From Klebsiella sp. RIT-PI-d (GTDB lineage: Bacteria > Pseudomonadota > Gammaproteobacteria > Enterobacterales > Enterobacteriaceae): a DNA stretch of 64,000 nucleotides. Within the stretch, counting starts at the first letter, position 1. The number at the start of each line of letters is the position of its first letter. Shown in pieces: positions 52,353-64,000 of the stretch. The stretch is from positions 310,001 through 374,000 of the forward strand of contig NZ_LGIT01000004.1 in NCBI RefSeq assembly GCF_001187865.1. The letters are read 5' to 3'. The position numbers were made by a program, and so were the translations under genes. Below the pieces are notes generated by a model. The model worked only from the letters and a program-made list of their open reading frames with translations. It was not told the DNA's origin and made no database searches.

Positions 52353-53881
52353 GCAGCCTCCTTCGCATGATGCTCGCCAAAAGCAACATGCATAATGGTG
52401 TCGACGGTAATGTCATCGCCGCACAGCGCAGGGCCACCCAGCTCGCCCTGATGCATGACGTAAACGCGATCCGCCATCTGCTCAATCTCTTCGAGGTCGG
52501 AGGAAATAAACAGCACCGCCACATTCTGTTCAGCAATACTGCGCAACAGCTGATAAATATCGCTGCGGGCAGCCACATCGACACCGCGGGTTGGCTCATC
52601 GACAATCAGCAGTTGCGGCGACGCCTCCAGGCATTTGGCAATCAACACCTTTTGCTGATTACCGCCGGATAACGTGCGCGCCGCCTGTCCGGCATCATTC
52701 AGTTTGATATTGAGCGCCCGGTGGTAGCGCTCCAGAATGGCGTCATCACGCCGGGTATTGGCCCATAGCCCCCGCTGATTGTGGGTGAGTGCACACACAT
52801 TCCACGCCAGGGATGCATCCAGGTGCAGGCCGGAAGACTGGCGATCCTCCGGTAAATACACCAGTCCGCGCTGCAAACGCTGACGCGTGGATAATCCGCT
52901 AATGTCTGTTCCGTTCAGCATGACGCTCCCGCCGCGGACCGGTCGGATGCCATACAGCGTTTCCGCCAGCTCCGTACGCCCCGCGCCGACCAGCCCGGCC
53001 AGGCCGAGAATTTCTCCGGCACGCACCTCCAGACTGATATGCATAAATCCTTCGCCAGTCAGATCATTCAGCGACAAGACTGATGCTCCCCGCACGTTCT
53101 GTGGACGGCTGCCCGGCAGTTCCAGCCACAGCTTCTGGCTGGCAGACAGATTGACACCGCCCGATACCGGGGTGATCGCCTGAATAATGTCGTGAGTCGA
53201 CAAATCCCGGGTTTTCCCGGCCAGCGCGATTTTCCCGTCGCGCATAATGCTGATGCGATCGGCAAGCTGGCGAATTTCCGGCAGCTTATGCGAGATAAAG
53301 ACGATACCGACGCCCTTTTTCAGCAGCTCCCGCAGTCGCGAAAACAGCCGTTCAGTCTCGGCAGGCGTTAACGAGGCTGTAGGCTCATCGAGGATCAAAA
53401 TCTGCGAATCGCGCATCAGCCCCCGCATAATCTCAACCATTTGCCGATCCGCGACATCCAGGGTTCCCGCCATGCTGGCAGGATCGAGCTGGCAGCCCAG
53501 CGCGTTCAGCAACTGCTGCATTTTTTCCGTCGACGCCTGCCGTCCCCGCAGACCAAACAGAATATTTTCCTGCACGGAGAGGCTGGGAAACAGCAGCGGC
53601 TCCTGAGGAACCAGGTAAATCCCCAGCTGATGTGCTTTTAGCGGCGACAGGTGATGACAGCGTGTTCCGCCAATCTCCAGGCTACCGCCATCGGGCGGCA
53701 CGATTCCGGCAATAATCTTCATCAGCGTCGATTTTCCGGCACCGTTACCGCCAAGTAGCGCATGTACCTCTCCGGCGTGCAGGGTAAAGTCGATGCCTTT
53801 CAGGACATCAACGCCAGAATAGTGCTTGCGAATATCCCGTGCGCAAAGCAGTGGAGGGGCCGAAAAATGACTGGATTGCAT
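52346..53881 (-). CDS. lsrA: AI-2 ABC transporter ATP-binding protein LsrA
   Basis: Duplicated ATPase of the Lsr importer, 511 residues as in E. coli. First cassette: Walker [10 protein letters not shown] (about 46), LSGG-like signature DVADRQM and Walker [14 protein letters not shown]. Second cassette: degenerate Walker [11 protein letters not shown], signature LSGGNQQK (about 404) and Walker [16 protein letters not shown] at 53881 fits GGAGG upstream and the family length; the open frame continues five codons further. First gene of lsrACDBFG. The complete nucleotide-binding site in the second half carries the conserved signature. Confidence 0.95.
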   Translation of the reverse strand: MQSSHFSAPPLLCARDIRKHYSGVDVLKGIDFTLHAGEVHALLGGNGAGKSTLMKIIAGIVPPDGGSLEIGGTRCHHLSPLKAHQLGIYLVPQEPLLFPSLSVQENILFGLRGRQASTEKMQQLLNALGCQLDPASMAGTLDVADRQMVEIMRGLMRDSQILILDEPTASLTPAETERLFSRLRELLKKGVGIVFISHKLPEIRQLADRISIMRDGKIALAGKTRDLSTHDIIQAITPVSGGVNLSASQKLWLELPGSRPQNVRGASVLSLNDLTGEGFMHISLEVRAGEILGLAGLVGAGRTELAETLYGIRPVRGGSVMLNGTDISGLSTRQRLQRGLVYLPEDRQSSGLHLDASLAWNVCALTHNQRGLWANTRRDDAILERYHRALNIKLNDAGQAARTLSGGNQQKVLIAKCLEASPQLLIVDEPTRGVDVAARSDIYQLLRSIAEQNVAVLFISSDLEEIEQMADRVYVMHQGELGGPALCGDDITVDTIMHVAFGEHHAKEAAC

Positions 53882-53914
53882 GTTGCCTCCGCTCAATCAA
53901 CATTGAGACCTGGA

Positions 53915-53949
53915 CTGAACAAATGTTTTTGTGAAAACTAATTGTTCAA
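53915..53949. promoter_or_regulatory. LsrR operator candidate, lsrA side
   Basis: Inverted repeat CTGAACA ... TTGTTCA, arms about 20 bases apart, 34 bases upstream of lsrA. The same arms recur on the lsrR side. LsrR is known to bind the lsrA-lsrR intergenic region and to release it on binding phospho-AI-2. Confidence 0.65.
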
Positions 53950-54046
53950 AACAGTAGTAGCAATTTGGTTACAAAAACATCACAAAGATCACATTTTGCG
54001 AATAAATGAATTTTCTGTCGCGAAAAGTGCAGTCATGATTAATTTT

Positions 54047-54062
54047 TGTGGCGCGAGTCACA
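54047..54062. promoter_or_regulatory. CRP-cAMP site candidate in the lsr intergenic region
   Basis: TGTGG-N6-TCACA, one mismatch from TGTGA-N6-TCACA. It lies midway between the two operators. lsr expression is CRP-dependent in E. coli. A second half-site (ATCACA at about 53968) is weaker. Confidence 0.6.
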
Positions 54063-54080
54063 GCGGAGTGTTATGAATGA

Positions 54081-54115
54081 CTGAACAATTGTATTTATGA
54101 ATTAAAAATGTTCAG
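54081..54115. promoter_or_regulatory. LsrR operator candidate, lsrR side
   Basis: CTGAACA ... TGTTCAG inverted repeat (arms 54081-54087 and 54109-54115), 15 bases before the lsrR start. It uses the same arms as the lsrA-side operator, which suggests LsrR represses both directions, including itself. Confidence 0.65.
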
Positions 54116-54129
54116 AGCGAAGCAATATT

Positions 54130-55095
54130 ATGACAACCAATGATGGCACTCTGGTAGCAGATTACGGCATGTGTGAAGAGGAGCAGGTCGCCCGCATTGC
54201 ATGGTTTTATTACCACGACGGCCTGACACAAAGTGAAATTAGCGAACGACTGGGGCTGACACGGCTTAAAGTCTCGCGGCTACTGGAGAAAGGACATCAG
54301 TCGGGCATTATCCGCGTGCAGATTAACTCACGGTTTGAAGGCTGTCTGCAGTACGAAGCCGCGCTGCGCAGCCGTTTTTCACTGCGTCATATTCGGGTAT
54401 TACCCGACCTGCCCGACGCCAATATTGGGATGCGGCTGGGAATTGGTGCCTCACACATGCTGATGGAATCCCTGCAACCTCAGCAACTGCTGGCGGTGGG
54501 CTTTGGCGAGGCGACCATGACGACGCTCAAGCGGCTGAGCGGATTTATTTCTGCCCAGCGTATCCGGCTGGTGACGCTCTCCGGCGGTGTCGGGCCTTAC
54601 ATGACCGGTATTGGTCAGCTGGACGCCGCCTGTAGCGTCAGCATTATGCCCGCGCCGTTGCGCGCCTCATCGGCAGATATTGCCTGCACATTGCGTAATG
54701 AAAATAGCGTCCGGGACGTCATGCTAACGGCCCAGGCAGCAGATGTGGCCGTTGTAGGCATCGGTTCGGTTAGCCAGAAAGAGGACGCCACGATTTTGCG
54801 CTCGGGCTATATCACTACCGGCGAGCAGTTGATGATCGGTCGTAAAGGCGCGGTGGGCGATATTCTCGGTTACTTTTTTGATGCCGACGGTGAGGTGATC
54901 CCGGAGATCAAAATTCACCAGGAGTTGATCGGTCTGAGCCTGACATCGCTCGCCACGATCCCCACGATTATCGGTGTTGCCGGCGGCGAAGAGAAAGCAG
55001 AAGCCATTATCGCCGCCATGAAAGGCCGCTACATCAATGCGCTGGTCACCGATCAGGCGACCGCCGCCAGAATGCTGCAATTAATTGAACAATAA
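54130..55095 (+). CDS. lsrR: lsr operon repressor LsrR
   Basis: SorC/DeoR-family repressor released by phospho-AI-2. 321 residues (E. coli 317). Helix-turn-helix [25 protein letters not shown] (about 36-60), then a sugar-binding domain ([28 protein letters not shown]). Divergent from lsrA over 248 bases containing the operators, and co-transcribed with lsrK 85 bases downstream. Confidence 0.95.
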   Translation: MTTNDGTLVADYGMCEEEQVARIAWFYYHDGLTQSEISERLGLTRLKVSRLLEKGHQSGIIRVQINSRFEGCLQYEAALRSRFSLRHIRVLPDLPDANIGMRLGIGASHMLMESLQPQQLLAVGFGEATMTTLKRLSGFISAQRIRLVTLSGGVGPYMTGIGQLDAACSVSIMPAPLRASSADIACTLRNENSVRDVMLTAQAADVAVVGIGSVSQKEDATILRSGYITTGEQLMIGRKGAVGDILGYFFDADGEVIPEIKIHQELIGLSLTSLATIPTIIGVAGGEEKAEAIIAAMKGRYINALVTDQATAARMLQLIEQ

Positions 55096-55180
55096 CGAAA
55101 TCAAAGAACACTTACCCCTACGACATGGAGCACGAATTGACAGGAGTTCAGGTGAACGATAAATAGCCGAGGGCGACAAT

Positions 55181-56773
55181 ATGGCTCGACTCTGTACCCA
55201 CTCTGAATCAGGACACTATCTGATGGCCCTTGACGCCGGAACCGGCAGCGTCAGAGCCGTCATTTTCGATTTACACGGCAACCAGGTCGCTGTTGGTCAG
55301 GCGGAATGGCAGCATCTGGCGGTACCTGATGTGCCGGGTTCGATGGAATTTGATCTGGCAAAGAACTGGCAGCTGGCCTGCCAGTGTATTCGCCAGGCGC
55401 TGCACCTGGCGGCCATCCCGGCGACGGCCGTTATTGCCGTTTCAGCCTGTTCGATGCGCGAAGGGATTGTGATTTACGATGGCGACGGTGAACCGATATG
55501 GGCCTGCGCGAATGTCGATGCGCGGGCTGCACGTGAGGTCAGCGAGCTAAAAGAACTGTACGACAACACGTTTGAGGAAAATGTTTATCGCTGCTCCGGG
55601 CAAACGCTGGCCCTGAGCGCTATTCCACGTCTGCTCTGGCTGGCGCACCATCGTCCGGATATTTATCGTCGGGCATCTACCGTTACGATGATAAGCGACT
55701 GGATGGCTTATATGCTGTGCGGCGAGCTGGCGGTTGATCCGTCTAACGCCGGGACCACTGGCCTGCTGGATTTAACAACCCGCGACTGGAAACGCAGCCT
55801 GCTGCAAATGGCCGGCCTGCGGGCCGATATCTTGTCGCCGGTGAAAGAAACCGGAACGCCGCTGGGAAAAGTAACCTCAACTGCCGCAGAGTTTTGCGGC
55901 CTGGCTGCCGGAACACCGGTTGTGGTTGGCGGCGGTGACGTGCAACTCGGCTGCCTGGGCCTCGGCGTGGTGCAGCCTGCGCAAACCGCGGTACTGGGCG
56001 GCACCTTCTGGCAGCAGGTAGTGAATCTTCCGGCACCGGCCACCGATCCCAACATGAATGTGCGGATTAACCCACACGTCATTCCGGGCATGGTGCAAAC
56101 GGAGTCGATCAGTTTTTTCACCGGCCTGACCATGCGCTGGTTTCGGGATGCGTTCTGTGCCGAAGAGAAACTGATCGCCGACCGCCTCGGGGTGGATACC
56201 TATTCTCTGCTTGAAGAGATGGCCAGCCGGGTCCCTCCCGGCGCGCACGGCGTCATGCCTATTTTTTCCGATGTCATGCGGTTTAAACGCTGGTATCACG
56301 CCGCGCCGTCGTTTATCAATCTCTCCATCGATCCTGAAAAGTGCAATAAAGCCACGCTGTTTCGTGCGCTGGAAGAAAATGCGGCGATTGTCTCAGCCTG
56401 CAATTTACAGCAGATCGCCGATTTTTCTGGCGTGCAGGCCGATACGCTGGTGTTTGCCGGCGGCGGCGCAAAAGGCAAATTATGGAGTCAGATCCTGGCG
56501 GACGTCACCGGTCTGACCGTGCGGGTGCCGGTAGTGAAAGAGGCAACGGCGCTCGGCTGCGCGATAGCCGCCGGCGTCGGAGCCGATATCTGGCCTTCGC
56601 TGGCGCTTACCGGCGAAAGCCTGGTACGCTGGGATCGTGAGCATAAGCCCGACCCGAAAAATCATGATACTTATCAGCGAGCGCGGGAAAAATGGCTGGC
56701 TGTGTATCAGGATCAGCGCGGTCTGGTGGATAATGGCTTAACCACATCGCTGTGGAAAGCACCGGGGCTCTGA
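55181..56773 (+). CDS. lsrK: Autoinducer-2 kinase LsrK
   Basis: Cytoplasmic FGGY-family kinase phosphorylating AI-2 (DPD), which traps it and generates the LsrR inducer. 530 residues as in E. coli. [16 protein letters not shown] (phosphate-binding loop, about 15), [13 protein letters not shown] (about 87-99), VGGGDVQLG (catalytic Asp, about 247) and [13 protein letters not shown] (about 426). Near-identical over its length to E. coli LsrK. lsrRK and lsrACDBFG together make a complete Lsr system. Confidence 0.95.
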   Translation: MARLCTHSESGHYLMALDAGTGSVRAVIFDLHGNQVAVGQAEWQHLAVPDVPGSMEFDLAKNWQLACQCIRQALHLAAIPATAVIAVSACSMREGIVIYDGDGEPIWACANVDARAAREVSELKELYDNTFEENVYRCSGQTLALSAIPRLLWLAHHRPDIYRRASTVTMISDWMAYMLCGELAVDPSNAGTTGLLDLTTRDWKRSLLQMAGLRADILSPVKETGTPLGKVTSTAAEFCGLAAGTPVVVGGGDVQLGCLGLGVVQPAQTAVLGGTFWQQVVNLPAPATDPNMNVRINPHVIPGMVQTESISFFTGLTMRWFRDAFCAEEKLIADRLGVDTYSLLEEMASRVPPGAHGVMPIFSDVMRFKRWYHAAPSFINLSIDPEKCNKATLFRALEENAAIVSACNLQQIADFSGVQADTLVFAGGGAKGKLWSQILADVTGLTVRVPVVKEATALGCAIAAGVGADIWPSLALTGESLVRWDREHKPDPKNHDTYQRAREKWLAVYQDQRGLVDNGLTTSLWKAPGL

Positions 56774-56780
56774 TCCGCGT

Positions 56781-57533
56781 TTACTTCAGGATCGCACACT
56801 GGTGATCCTGAAGTTCTTCCGCCGAGGCCAGATTTAACATCCATACATTACGCTTTGTTGCCAGTAGCACCAGCGAACCGTCGCGCTGCTGCGCCAGGGC
56901 CAGCGAATAGCGCCCCATATGCGCCCGCGCGTCCGGCACCTCTTCCGCCAGCATGATAAATGGACTGCGCTGCATCAGTTCACGCTCTGTCACCCGCCGG
57001 GCCAGATAGTCGTGGCCGCGTAATCCGCCCTCCAGCGGAAGCCAGCGGGCGCTAATTTTTGTCAGATTGTCATCAAGATGAGCGCGAACATCGCGGCGCA
57101 GGCAGGAAATATGAATATGGAGATGGTTTTGCGTTCGCCCGAGACGAGAATTGATGGTTAATGAAACGGCCGGGTCCGGCAGCGGCGCACCGTTTTTTTC
57201 ACTCAGCACGCCACGCTTTAGCCACGCCAACCAGAAATAATCGGGCGTTTGCGCGGTGAGCAACAGCGGGCTTTCAATACCGTTTATCCGTTGCGTGGGC
57301 ATCAGCAAATACTGAAGCGGCCCATTCTTATCTTTGAGCAGCACATAACCTGCCCGGAGATCGACCTCTTTACAGGGAGCAGGAGCGTGGTGCAGGCGCT
57401 GTCCGGGAATACACTGGTCGAGTGTAATATGGCGGAGCGCATCGGAATGGCGCGTATGATGCCAGTAAAAACCACTAGCGGCGAGAAGCGCTCCTGCCAG
57501 CAGCACGACGATAAAGCGCGTAACGTTTTTCAT
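56781..57533 (-). CDS. cdh: CDP-diacylglycerol pyrophosphatase
   Basis: Membrane-anchored hydrolase splitting CDP-diacylglycerol to phosphatidate and CMP. 250 residues (E. coli 251). One N-terminal membrane segment (about 6-25), then the HIT-like catalytic motif NHLHIHIS (about 140) and [13 protein letters not shown] (about 185). The ATG at 57533 gives the family start; the longer open frame to 57746 crosses the sbp terminator. Convergent with lsrK by 7 bases. Co-directional with sbp upstream. Confidence 0.93.
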   Translation of the reverse strand: MKNVTRFIVVLLAGALLAASGFYWHHTRHSDALRHITLDQCIPGQRLHHAPAPCKEVDLRAGYVLLKDKNGPLQYLLMPTQRINGIESPLLLTAQTPDYFWLAWLKRGVLSEKNGAPLPDPAVSLTINSRLGRTQNHLHIHISCLRRDVRAHLDDNLTKISARWLPLEGGLRGHDYLARRVTERELMQRSPFIMLAEEVPDARAHMGRYSLALAQQRDGSLVLLATKRNVWMLNLASAEELQDHQCAILK

Positions 57534-57592
57534 TATTGGATACCGGATCGGGCTTTTTGCTAAAGGGTATCGCAAATTGATGACCAAATAAA

Positions 57593-57612
57593 AACGGCCC
57601 CGGAGGGCCGTT
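57593..57612 (-). terminator. Terminator after sbp
   Basis: AACGGCCC/GGGCCGTT stem with a four-base loop, followed leftwards by five T; 49 bases beyond the sbp stop and 60 bases before the cdh start. Confidence 0.85.
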
Positions 57613-57660
57613 AAAATCGGTGGCGATAGTGCCGGGCAGCGCCCTATTTTAGGGTAACGT

Positions 57661-58650
57661 TTAACGTTTGCTGATCTGATCGAACGTGCCGCCGTTAGAG
57701 AAGTGTTCTTTCTGCGCTTTCGCCCAGCCACCAAACTCGTCATCAATCGTGAACAGCTTCAATTTCGGAAATTCACTGTCATATTTTTTTGCCACTTCAG
57801 CATCGCGAGGACGGTAGAAGTTTTTCGCGGCAATTTCCTGACCTTCCGGCGAGTACAGGTACTTCAGATAGGCTTCTGCCACCGCCTGAGTGCCTTTCTT
57901 GTCGACGACTTTATCAACCACGGATACAGTCGGCTCTGCCAGAATAGACTCGCTCGGGGTCACAATTTCAAATTTGTCTTTGCCCAGCGCCTTAGTGGCC
58001 AGCAGCGCTTCGTTTTCCCATGCAATCAGCACATCGCCAATCCCACGCTCAACAAAGGTATTGGTTGAGCCACGCGCGCCGGAATCCAGCACCTCGACAT
58101 TTTTGAACAGTGATTTTACGAAATCCTGGGCTTTAGCCTGATCGCCATTGTTTTGATGCAGCGCGTAGCCCCAGGCCGCCAGATAGTTCCAGCGCGCGCC
58201 GCCGGAGCTTTTAGGATTCGGCGTGATCACCGAAACGCCAGGTTTGACCAGATCGTTCCAGTCATGAATTTGTTTCGGGTTGCCTTTACGCACCAGGAAA
58301 ACGATGGTCGAGGTATACGGCGCGGAGTTATCCGGCAGGCGTTTGATCCAGTTCTTATCGATGCGTCCACGTGCGGCAATAGCATCCACATCGTAGGCCA
58401 GCGCCAGAGTGACTACATCGGCCTCAATACCATTGATGACGGAAGTCGCCTGTTTGCCTGAGCCACCGTGCGACTGCCGAATGACGACATTATCGCCGGT
58501 CTCTTTTTTCCAGTGGGCGCTGAAAGCTTTGTTGTACTCTTCGTACAGCTCGCGCGTTGGATCATAAGACACATTTAATAACTGGACATCTTTAGCCAGA
58601 ATGCTGGTTGACGCCAGCAACAGAGTTAATCCTACGCTCCACTTATTCAT
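57661..58650 (-). CDS. sbp: Sulfate-binding protein
   Basis: Periplasmic sulfate receptor for the CysAWT importer. 329 residues as in E. coli. Signal peptide about 1-19 ([18 protein letters not shown]), then [46 protein letters not shown] (about 59-80) holds sulfate-contact serines. Normally flanked by pfkA upstream; here the upstream neighbour is zapB, read the same way. Confidence 0.96.
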   Translation of the reverse strand: MNKWSVGLTLLLASTSILAKDVQLLNVSYDPTRELYEEYNKAFSAHWKKETGDNVVIRQSHGGSGKQATSVINGIEADVVTLALAYDVDAIAARGRIDKNWIKRLPDNSAPYTSTIVFLVRKGNPKQIHDWNDLVKPGVSVITPNPKSSGGARWNYLAAWGYALHQNNGDQAKAQDFVKSLFKNVEVLDSGARGSTNTFVERGIGDVLIAWENEALLATKALGKDKFEIVTPSESILAEPTVSVVDKVVDKKGTQAVAEAYLKYLYSPEGQEIAAKNFYRPRDAEVAKKYDSEFPKLKLFTIDDEFGGWAKAQKEHFSNGGTFDQISKR

Positions 58651-58791
58651 CGCCCACTCTCAGTATGTTGTGTTTTGATGACGTCAGCGTGCCAGAAAGC
58701 GAACCAATGATTAAAGAATAAAAAAAGATTGGCTATAACGAAGGGGAATATAAGAGGATAAACCCTCTCTCCGCAGAGAGAGGGCCTTAAA
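58651..58791. promoter_or_regulatory. sbp upstream region and zapB terminator: a rearrangement junction
   Basis: 141 bases joining the sbp promoter to the 3' flank of zapB. CCCTCTCT/AGAGAGGG (58765-58784) is a stem close to the zapB stop and a likely zapB terminator. In E. coli and Salmonella pfkA precedes sbp and rraA follows zapB; neither is here, so the join lies in this spacer, probably between 58690 and 58765. Confidence 0.6.
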
Positions 58792-59031
58792 TCAAACTTC
58801 TTCCATGCGCCCCAATAGAGACTGCAGACGATCCTGCCAGCCCTGCTGCTGCTCGCGCAGATGATGATTCTCACGCTCCAGATCTTCACGGCTCTGCTGC
58901 GCGGAGTGAACATCCTGAGACAGGCTATTGTTCTTCTCTTTCAGCTCTTCGATTTCCATCTGTAATAAAGTGATGGTATCAATCGCCTGCTGTACTTTTG
59001 CTTCCAGTTTCTCAAACACTTCTAATGACAT
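58792..59031 (-). CDS. zapB: Cell division protein ZapB
   Basis: 79-residue all-coiled-coil protein that bundles at mid-cell and stabilises the Z-ring through Zap[21 protein letters not shown] is the conserved start and the protein ends LLGRMEEV. Heptad repeats run throughout. ATG at 59031 is preceded by AGGAGAGGTAGG; the frame continues eight codons upstream without support (E. coli has two extra residues, MT). Divergent from glpF as in E. coli. Confidence 0.96.
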   Translation of the reverse strand: MSLEVFEKLEAKVQQAIDTITLLQMEIEELKEKNNSLSQDVHSAQQSREDLERENHHLREQQQGWQDRLQSLLGRMEEV

Positions 59032-59237
59032 CGTCCTACCTCTCCTGAATTGCAAGGCGCTGATGGATATAAATCCTCGTCCCGAACACCGGCGACGCCT
59101 TAATGAATTAGCCCGTAACCTTAGCTCCGATTGTATGAAGCGCCGCCCCTACTGTCCAGCAACAACCCATGCTGTTTGCGGATTGTCGGCATTTTCAGGC
59201 AAAACCTGATGCGTTCGTCGCAAATACCCCTTAATTG

Positions 59238-59253
59238 TTAACCCATGGGTTAA
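59238..59253. repeat. Perfect 16-base palindrome upstream of glpF
   Basis: TTAACCCATGGGTTAA, exactly self-complementary, about 210 bases before glpF and 206 bases before zapB. It does not resemble the GlpR or CRP consensus. It could be an operator for an unrecognised dimeric regulator. Confidence 0.5.
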
Positions 59254-59362
59254 TGAAATGATTCAGCTCTCATTATTTTTCTGGCGTAAAAATACACTAC
59301 ATAGCGCGAAAACGCTCATTTTGTTGACGCAGCACACACATTTTGATTTCGATATTTCTCGT

Positions 59363-59383
59363 TTATGCTCGTTAACGATAAAT
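59363..59383. promoter_or_regulatory. GlpR operator
   Basis: TTATGCTCGTTAACGATAAAT matches the E. coli glpFK operator (TATGCTCGTTAACGATAA) almost base for base. GlpR, the glycerol-3-phosphate repressor, binds here; overlapping half-sites lie just upstream at 59344-59364. Confidence 0.85.
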
Positions 59384-59464
59384 TAACATTAAACATACAA
59401 TGCTGTATGGTCTTATTTGACCATTATGCACATATTGCTTCTTACCTTGCTTTAGGATCGGATT

Positions 59465-61841
<2,377 letters not shown>

Positions 61842-61848
61842 TCCCCCT

Positions 61849-61874
61849 GACGGGTAGCCCTGGCGCTACCCGTC
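61849..61874 (+). terminator. Terminator after glpK
   Basis: GACGGGTAGC/GCTACCCGTC, a ten-base-pair stem with a six-base loop, then ACTCTTTTC. Seven bases beyond the glpK stop. It would end glpFK transcription before xanP. In a normal glpFKX operon, read-through to glpX is needed at this place. Confidence 0.75.
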
Positions 61875-61910
61875 ACTCTTTTCAGCAACGTAAAATTTTT
61901 ACCCGGAGCA

Positions 61911-61926
61911 TGGCAAACGATTGCTT
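61911..61926. promoter_or_regulatory. PurR operator upstream of xanP
   Basis: TGGCAAACGATTGCTT matches the PurR consensus (ANGCAANCGNTTNCNT) at all fixed positions except the first. Placed 53 bases before the xanP start, where PurR with hypoxanthine or guanine would repress xanthine uptake. Confidence 0.75.
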
Positions 61927-61978
61927 TTACCCGGAAGTCGGATAAAATGCCCGCTTTTCCACCGCGGGAATACCTTTG

Positions 61979-63370
61979 ATGTCTGCTAACACCCTGGAAT
62001 CTGAAGATGCGCAACCGATTGCGCCCGTACAGAATAGCGAACTGATTTACCGCCTTGAAGATCGCCCTCCCCTGGCTCAGACCCTGTTTGCGGCCAGCCA
62101 GCATCTGCTGGCGATGTTCGTCGCAGTGATCACCCCTGCCCTGCTGATTTGTCAGGCACTCGGACTTCCGGCGGCGGATACCCAGCACATCATTAGCATG
62201 TCACTGTTCGCCTCCGGCGTGGCCTCTATCATTCAGATTAAAGCCTGGGGGCCGGTTGGCTCTGGCCTGCTGTCCATTCAGGGCACCAGCTTCAATTTTG
62301 TCGCCCCGCTTATCATGGGCGGTACGGCGCTTAAAACCGGTGGCGCAGATGTTCCGACCATGATGGCCGCGCTGTTCGGTACCCTGATGCTGGCAAGCTG
62401 CACAGAGATGCTGATCTCCCGGGTGCTGCACCTCGCGCGCCGTATCATTACCCCGCTGGTCTCCGGCGTGGTAGTCATGATTATCGGCCTGTCGCTTATC
62501 CAGGTAGGGCTGACCTCTATTGGCGGCGGATTCGCTGCGATGAACGATCACACGTTCGGAGCCCCGAAAAACCTGCTGCTGGCCGGTGTCGTGCTGGCAG
62601 TTATTATTCTGCTGAACCGTCAGCGCAACCCGTATCTGCGTGTGGCGTCACTGGTGATCGCCATGGCCGCCGGGTATGCGATGGCCTGGTTTATGGACAT
62701 GCTGCCGCAGAGTAATGCGCCGACAGACAGCCCATTAATTATGGTGCCCACGCCACTCTATTATGGTCTGGGAATTGACTGGAGCCTGCTGCTGCCGCTG
62801 ATGCTGGTATTTATGATCACCTCGCTGGAAACGATTGGCGATATCACAGCCACCTCTGACGTCTCTGAACAACCCGTCTCCGGCCCGCTATATATGAAGC
62901 GTCTGAAAGGCGGCGTGCTGGCCAACGGGCTGAATTCCTGCGTTTCTGCGGTATTTAACACCTTTCCGAACTCCTGTTTCGGGCAAAATAACGGCGTGAT
63001 CCAGCTAACCGGCGTGGCAAGTCGCTATGTTGGCTTTGTGGTCGCACTGATGCTGATCGTGCTCGGTCTGTTCCCGGCGGTAAGCGGTTTTGTGCAACAC
63101 ATTCCGGAACCGGTACTCGGAGGCGCAACGCTGGTGATGTTTGGCACTATCGCCGCCTCCGGGGTTCGCATTGTGTCGCGCGAACCGTTAAACCGTCGCG
63201 CCATCATGATCATCGCCCTGTCTCTGGCTGTGGGCCTTGGCGTATCTCAGCAGCCGCTGATCCTGCAATTTGCCCCTGACTGGTTGAAAAACCTGCTCTC
63301 TTCCGGCATCGCCGCCGGAGGGATCACTGCTATCGTCCTGAACCTGCTTTTCCCGCCAGAGAAAAGCTGA
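61979..63370 (+). CDS. xanP: Xanthine permease
   Basis: Proton-coupled xanthine importer of the NCS2 (NAT) family. 463 residues as in E. coli, about fourteen membrane segments. The NAT signature is [14 protein letters not shown] (about 340, starting from Gln). The ATG at 61979 gives MSANTLESE; the preceding in-frame TTG is not needed. In E. coli it is divergent from gltS; here gltS is missing and glpK lies upstream. Confidence 0.96.
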   Translation: MSANTLESEDAQPIAPVQNSELIYRLEDRPPLAQTLFAASQHLLAMFVAVITPALLICQALGLPAADTQHIISMSLFASGVASIIQIKAWGPVGSGLLSIQGTSFNFVAPLIMGGTALKTGGADVPTMMAALFGTLMLASCTEMLISRVLHLARRIITPLVSGVVVMIIGLSLIQVGLTSIGGGFAAMNDHTFGAPKNLLLAGVVLAVIILLNRQRNPYLRVASLVIAMAAGYAMAWFMDMLPQSNAPTDSPLIMVPTPLYYGLGIDWSLLLPLMLVFMITSLETIGDITATSDVSEQPVSGPLYMKRLKGGVLANGLNSCVSAVFNTFPNSCFGQNNGVIQLTGVASRYVGFVVALMLIVLGLFPAVSGFVQHIPEPVLGGATLVMFGTIAASGVRIVSREPLNRRAIMIIALSLAVGLGVSQQPLILQFAPDWLKNLLSSGIAAGGITAIVLNLLFPPEKS

Positions 63371-63377
63371 TTTTATC

Positions 63378-63409
63378 GCGGCAGCAAGAGGGACTTATCT
63401 TGCTGCCGC
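63378..63409. terminator. Stem-loop between xanP and yicH
   Basis: GCGGCAGCAAG/CTTGCTGCCGC, eleven base pairs with a ten-base loop, directly after the xanP stop. The T-run is lacking, so termination strength is uncertain. Confidence 0.6.
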
Positions 63410-63496
63410 TGTAACGCACTTTCACTATTCCCTCCTTGAGGATTTCCTGTAATTCGGGCATAACTCCCTTATATTTATTTCTCGGGAAGGATGACC

Positions 63497-64000
63497 ATGA
63501 AATTTCTCGGAAAACTGATCGCCTGGATCCTGATTGCCTTACTGGTGGTCATTATCGCGTTCTATTTCCTTGTTCAGACACGCTGGGGCGCTAAACAGGT
63601 CAGTGCCTGGATCAGCGCGAATAGCGACTATCAGCTGACGTTTGATGCAATCGACCACCGCTTTTCCTCACCCTCACATATTTTATTAAAGAATGTGACG
63701 TTCGGTCGCGACGGTAAACCCGCTACGCTGGACGCCAAAACGGTTGATATCGGGCTAAGCAGTCGCCAGTTCACCGATCCGCTACACGCGGACGCAATTA
63801 TTTTGCAGGACGGCACGCTGAATCTCTCGCCTGCGACTGCGCCGCTGGCCATTCGCGCTGACCGTCTTCAGTTAATTAATATGGCCTTTAATAGCCCGGA
63901 AACCGGTTGGGATCTGAGCGCCCAGCGCGTTACCGGCGGTGTCAGCCCGTGGCTACCTCAGGCGGGTAACGTGCTGGGCAGCAAAGCCGATATTATGATG
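63497..64000 (+). CDS. yicH: AsmA-family protein YicH (5' part, runs off the window)
   Basis: First 168 codons of a homologue of E. coli YicH (569 aa), an AsmA-like protein anchored in the inner membrane with a long periplasmic part, thought to act in outer-membrane lipid transport or assembly. N-terminal membrane segment LIAWILIALLVVIIAFYFLV (about 7-26), then QTRWGAKQVSAW and the AsmA-type sequence SPSHILLKNVTFGRDGKPATL. ATG at 63497 is chosen because AAGGA ends six bases before it; the ATG at 63491 would be too close. Confidence 0.9.
   Translation, partial: MKFLGKLIAWILIALLVVIIAFYFLVQTRWGAKQVSAWISANSDYQLTFDAIDHRFSSPSHILLKNVTFGRDGKPATLDAKTVDIGLSSRQFTDPLHADAIILQDGTLNLSPATAPLAIRADRLQLINMAFNSPETGWDLSAQRVTGGVSPWLPQAGNVLGSKADIMM

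Larger units (their letters stand above)
59032..59464. promoter_or_regulatory. zapB-glpF intergenic region with glp control sites
   Basis: 433 bases without a credible gene. The right third (about 59310-59464) corresponds to the known E. coli glpFK control region: GACGCAGCACACACATTTTGATTTCGATATTTCTCG, then the GlpR operator, and CATATTGC before the ribosome binding site. The middle holds a perfect 16-base palindrome listed separately. The left part carries the zapB promoter. Catabolite control by CRP is expected from the family, but I did not fix a CRP site. Confidence 0.75.

Noticed and set aside
57661..58650. Thiosulfate-binding protein (cysP) as an alternative to sbp
   Set aside because: Length, N-terminus and the position beside cdh fit Sbp; cysP lies in the cysPUWA operon elsewhere in enterics.

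Overview
The window is chromosomal DNA of an enteric gamma-proteobacterium (Enterobacteriaceae), close to Citrobacter and Salmonella. Almost every product aligns, from memory, over its full length with its E. coli K-12 homologue. An lsr (AI-2) operon beside tpiA, with an aminoimidazole riboside kinase/ADP-ribosylglycohydrolase cluster, is the Salmonella-type arrangement. I cannot fix the species from sequence alone. No rRNA, tRNA, CRISPR, prophage or intact insertion sequence was seen.

Layout. (1) 222-3995: gpmI-envC-yibQ (glycolysis, amidase activation at the septum, a periplasmic deacetylase-like protein). (2) 4004-5969: waaH (core GlcA transferase) divergent from a WaaY-like LPS kinase, with a perfect PmrA box between them. 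(3) 6074-8305: tdh-kbl threonine catabolism. (4) 8518-21076: the LPS core (waa) locus, hldD-waaF-waaC-waaL plus two outer-core transferases rightwards, a leftward waaG-waaQ-waaP-GT8 operon, then waaA-coaD. (5) 21081-28439: mutM, rpmG-rpmB, radC, coaBC-dut-slmA, a Tat-exported SMP-30-type protein, and pyrE-rph. (6) 28564-37953: yicC, a 0.7-kb AT-rich accessory patch with an orphan 91-codon ORF, ligB, and gmk-rpoZ-spoT-trmH-recG.

(7) About 37954-61900: a block that in E. coli/Salmonella lies near 88 min, here sitting between recG and xanP where gltS is expected. Its order is glpX, fpr, yiiR, yiiQ, tpiA, an SLC13-type transporter, GntR regulator, ADP-ribosylglycohydrolase, riboside kinase, GPH transporter, lsrGFBDCA, lsrRK, cdh, sbp, zapB, glpF, glpK. 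Compared with the usual order (zapB-glpF-glpK-glpX-fpr ... cdh-sbp) it is circularly permuted: the ends are glpX and glpK, normally adjacent, and sbp is joined to zapB, normally the two extremities. This looks like excision as a circle (or tandem duplication with loss) followed by insertion opened between glpK and glpX. It is the most striking structural feature here. (8) 61979-64000: xanP with a PurR box, and the 5' part of yicH.

How the genes work together: regions 2 and 4 build the LPS inner and outer core (heptose synthesis and transfer, Kdo transfer, core phosphorylation, O-antigen ligation), and region 2 adds a PmrA-controlled decoration pair. The lsr genes import, phosphorylate and degrade AI-2 under LsrR. 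The neighbouring kinase/glycohydrolase/transporter cluster probably salvages a riboside. glpF-glpK-glpX handle glycerol uptake, phosphorylation and gluconeogenic return, although glpX is now split from glpFK.
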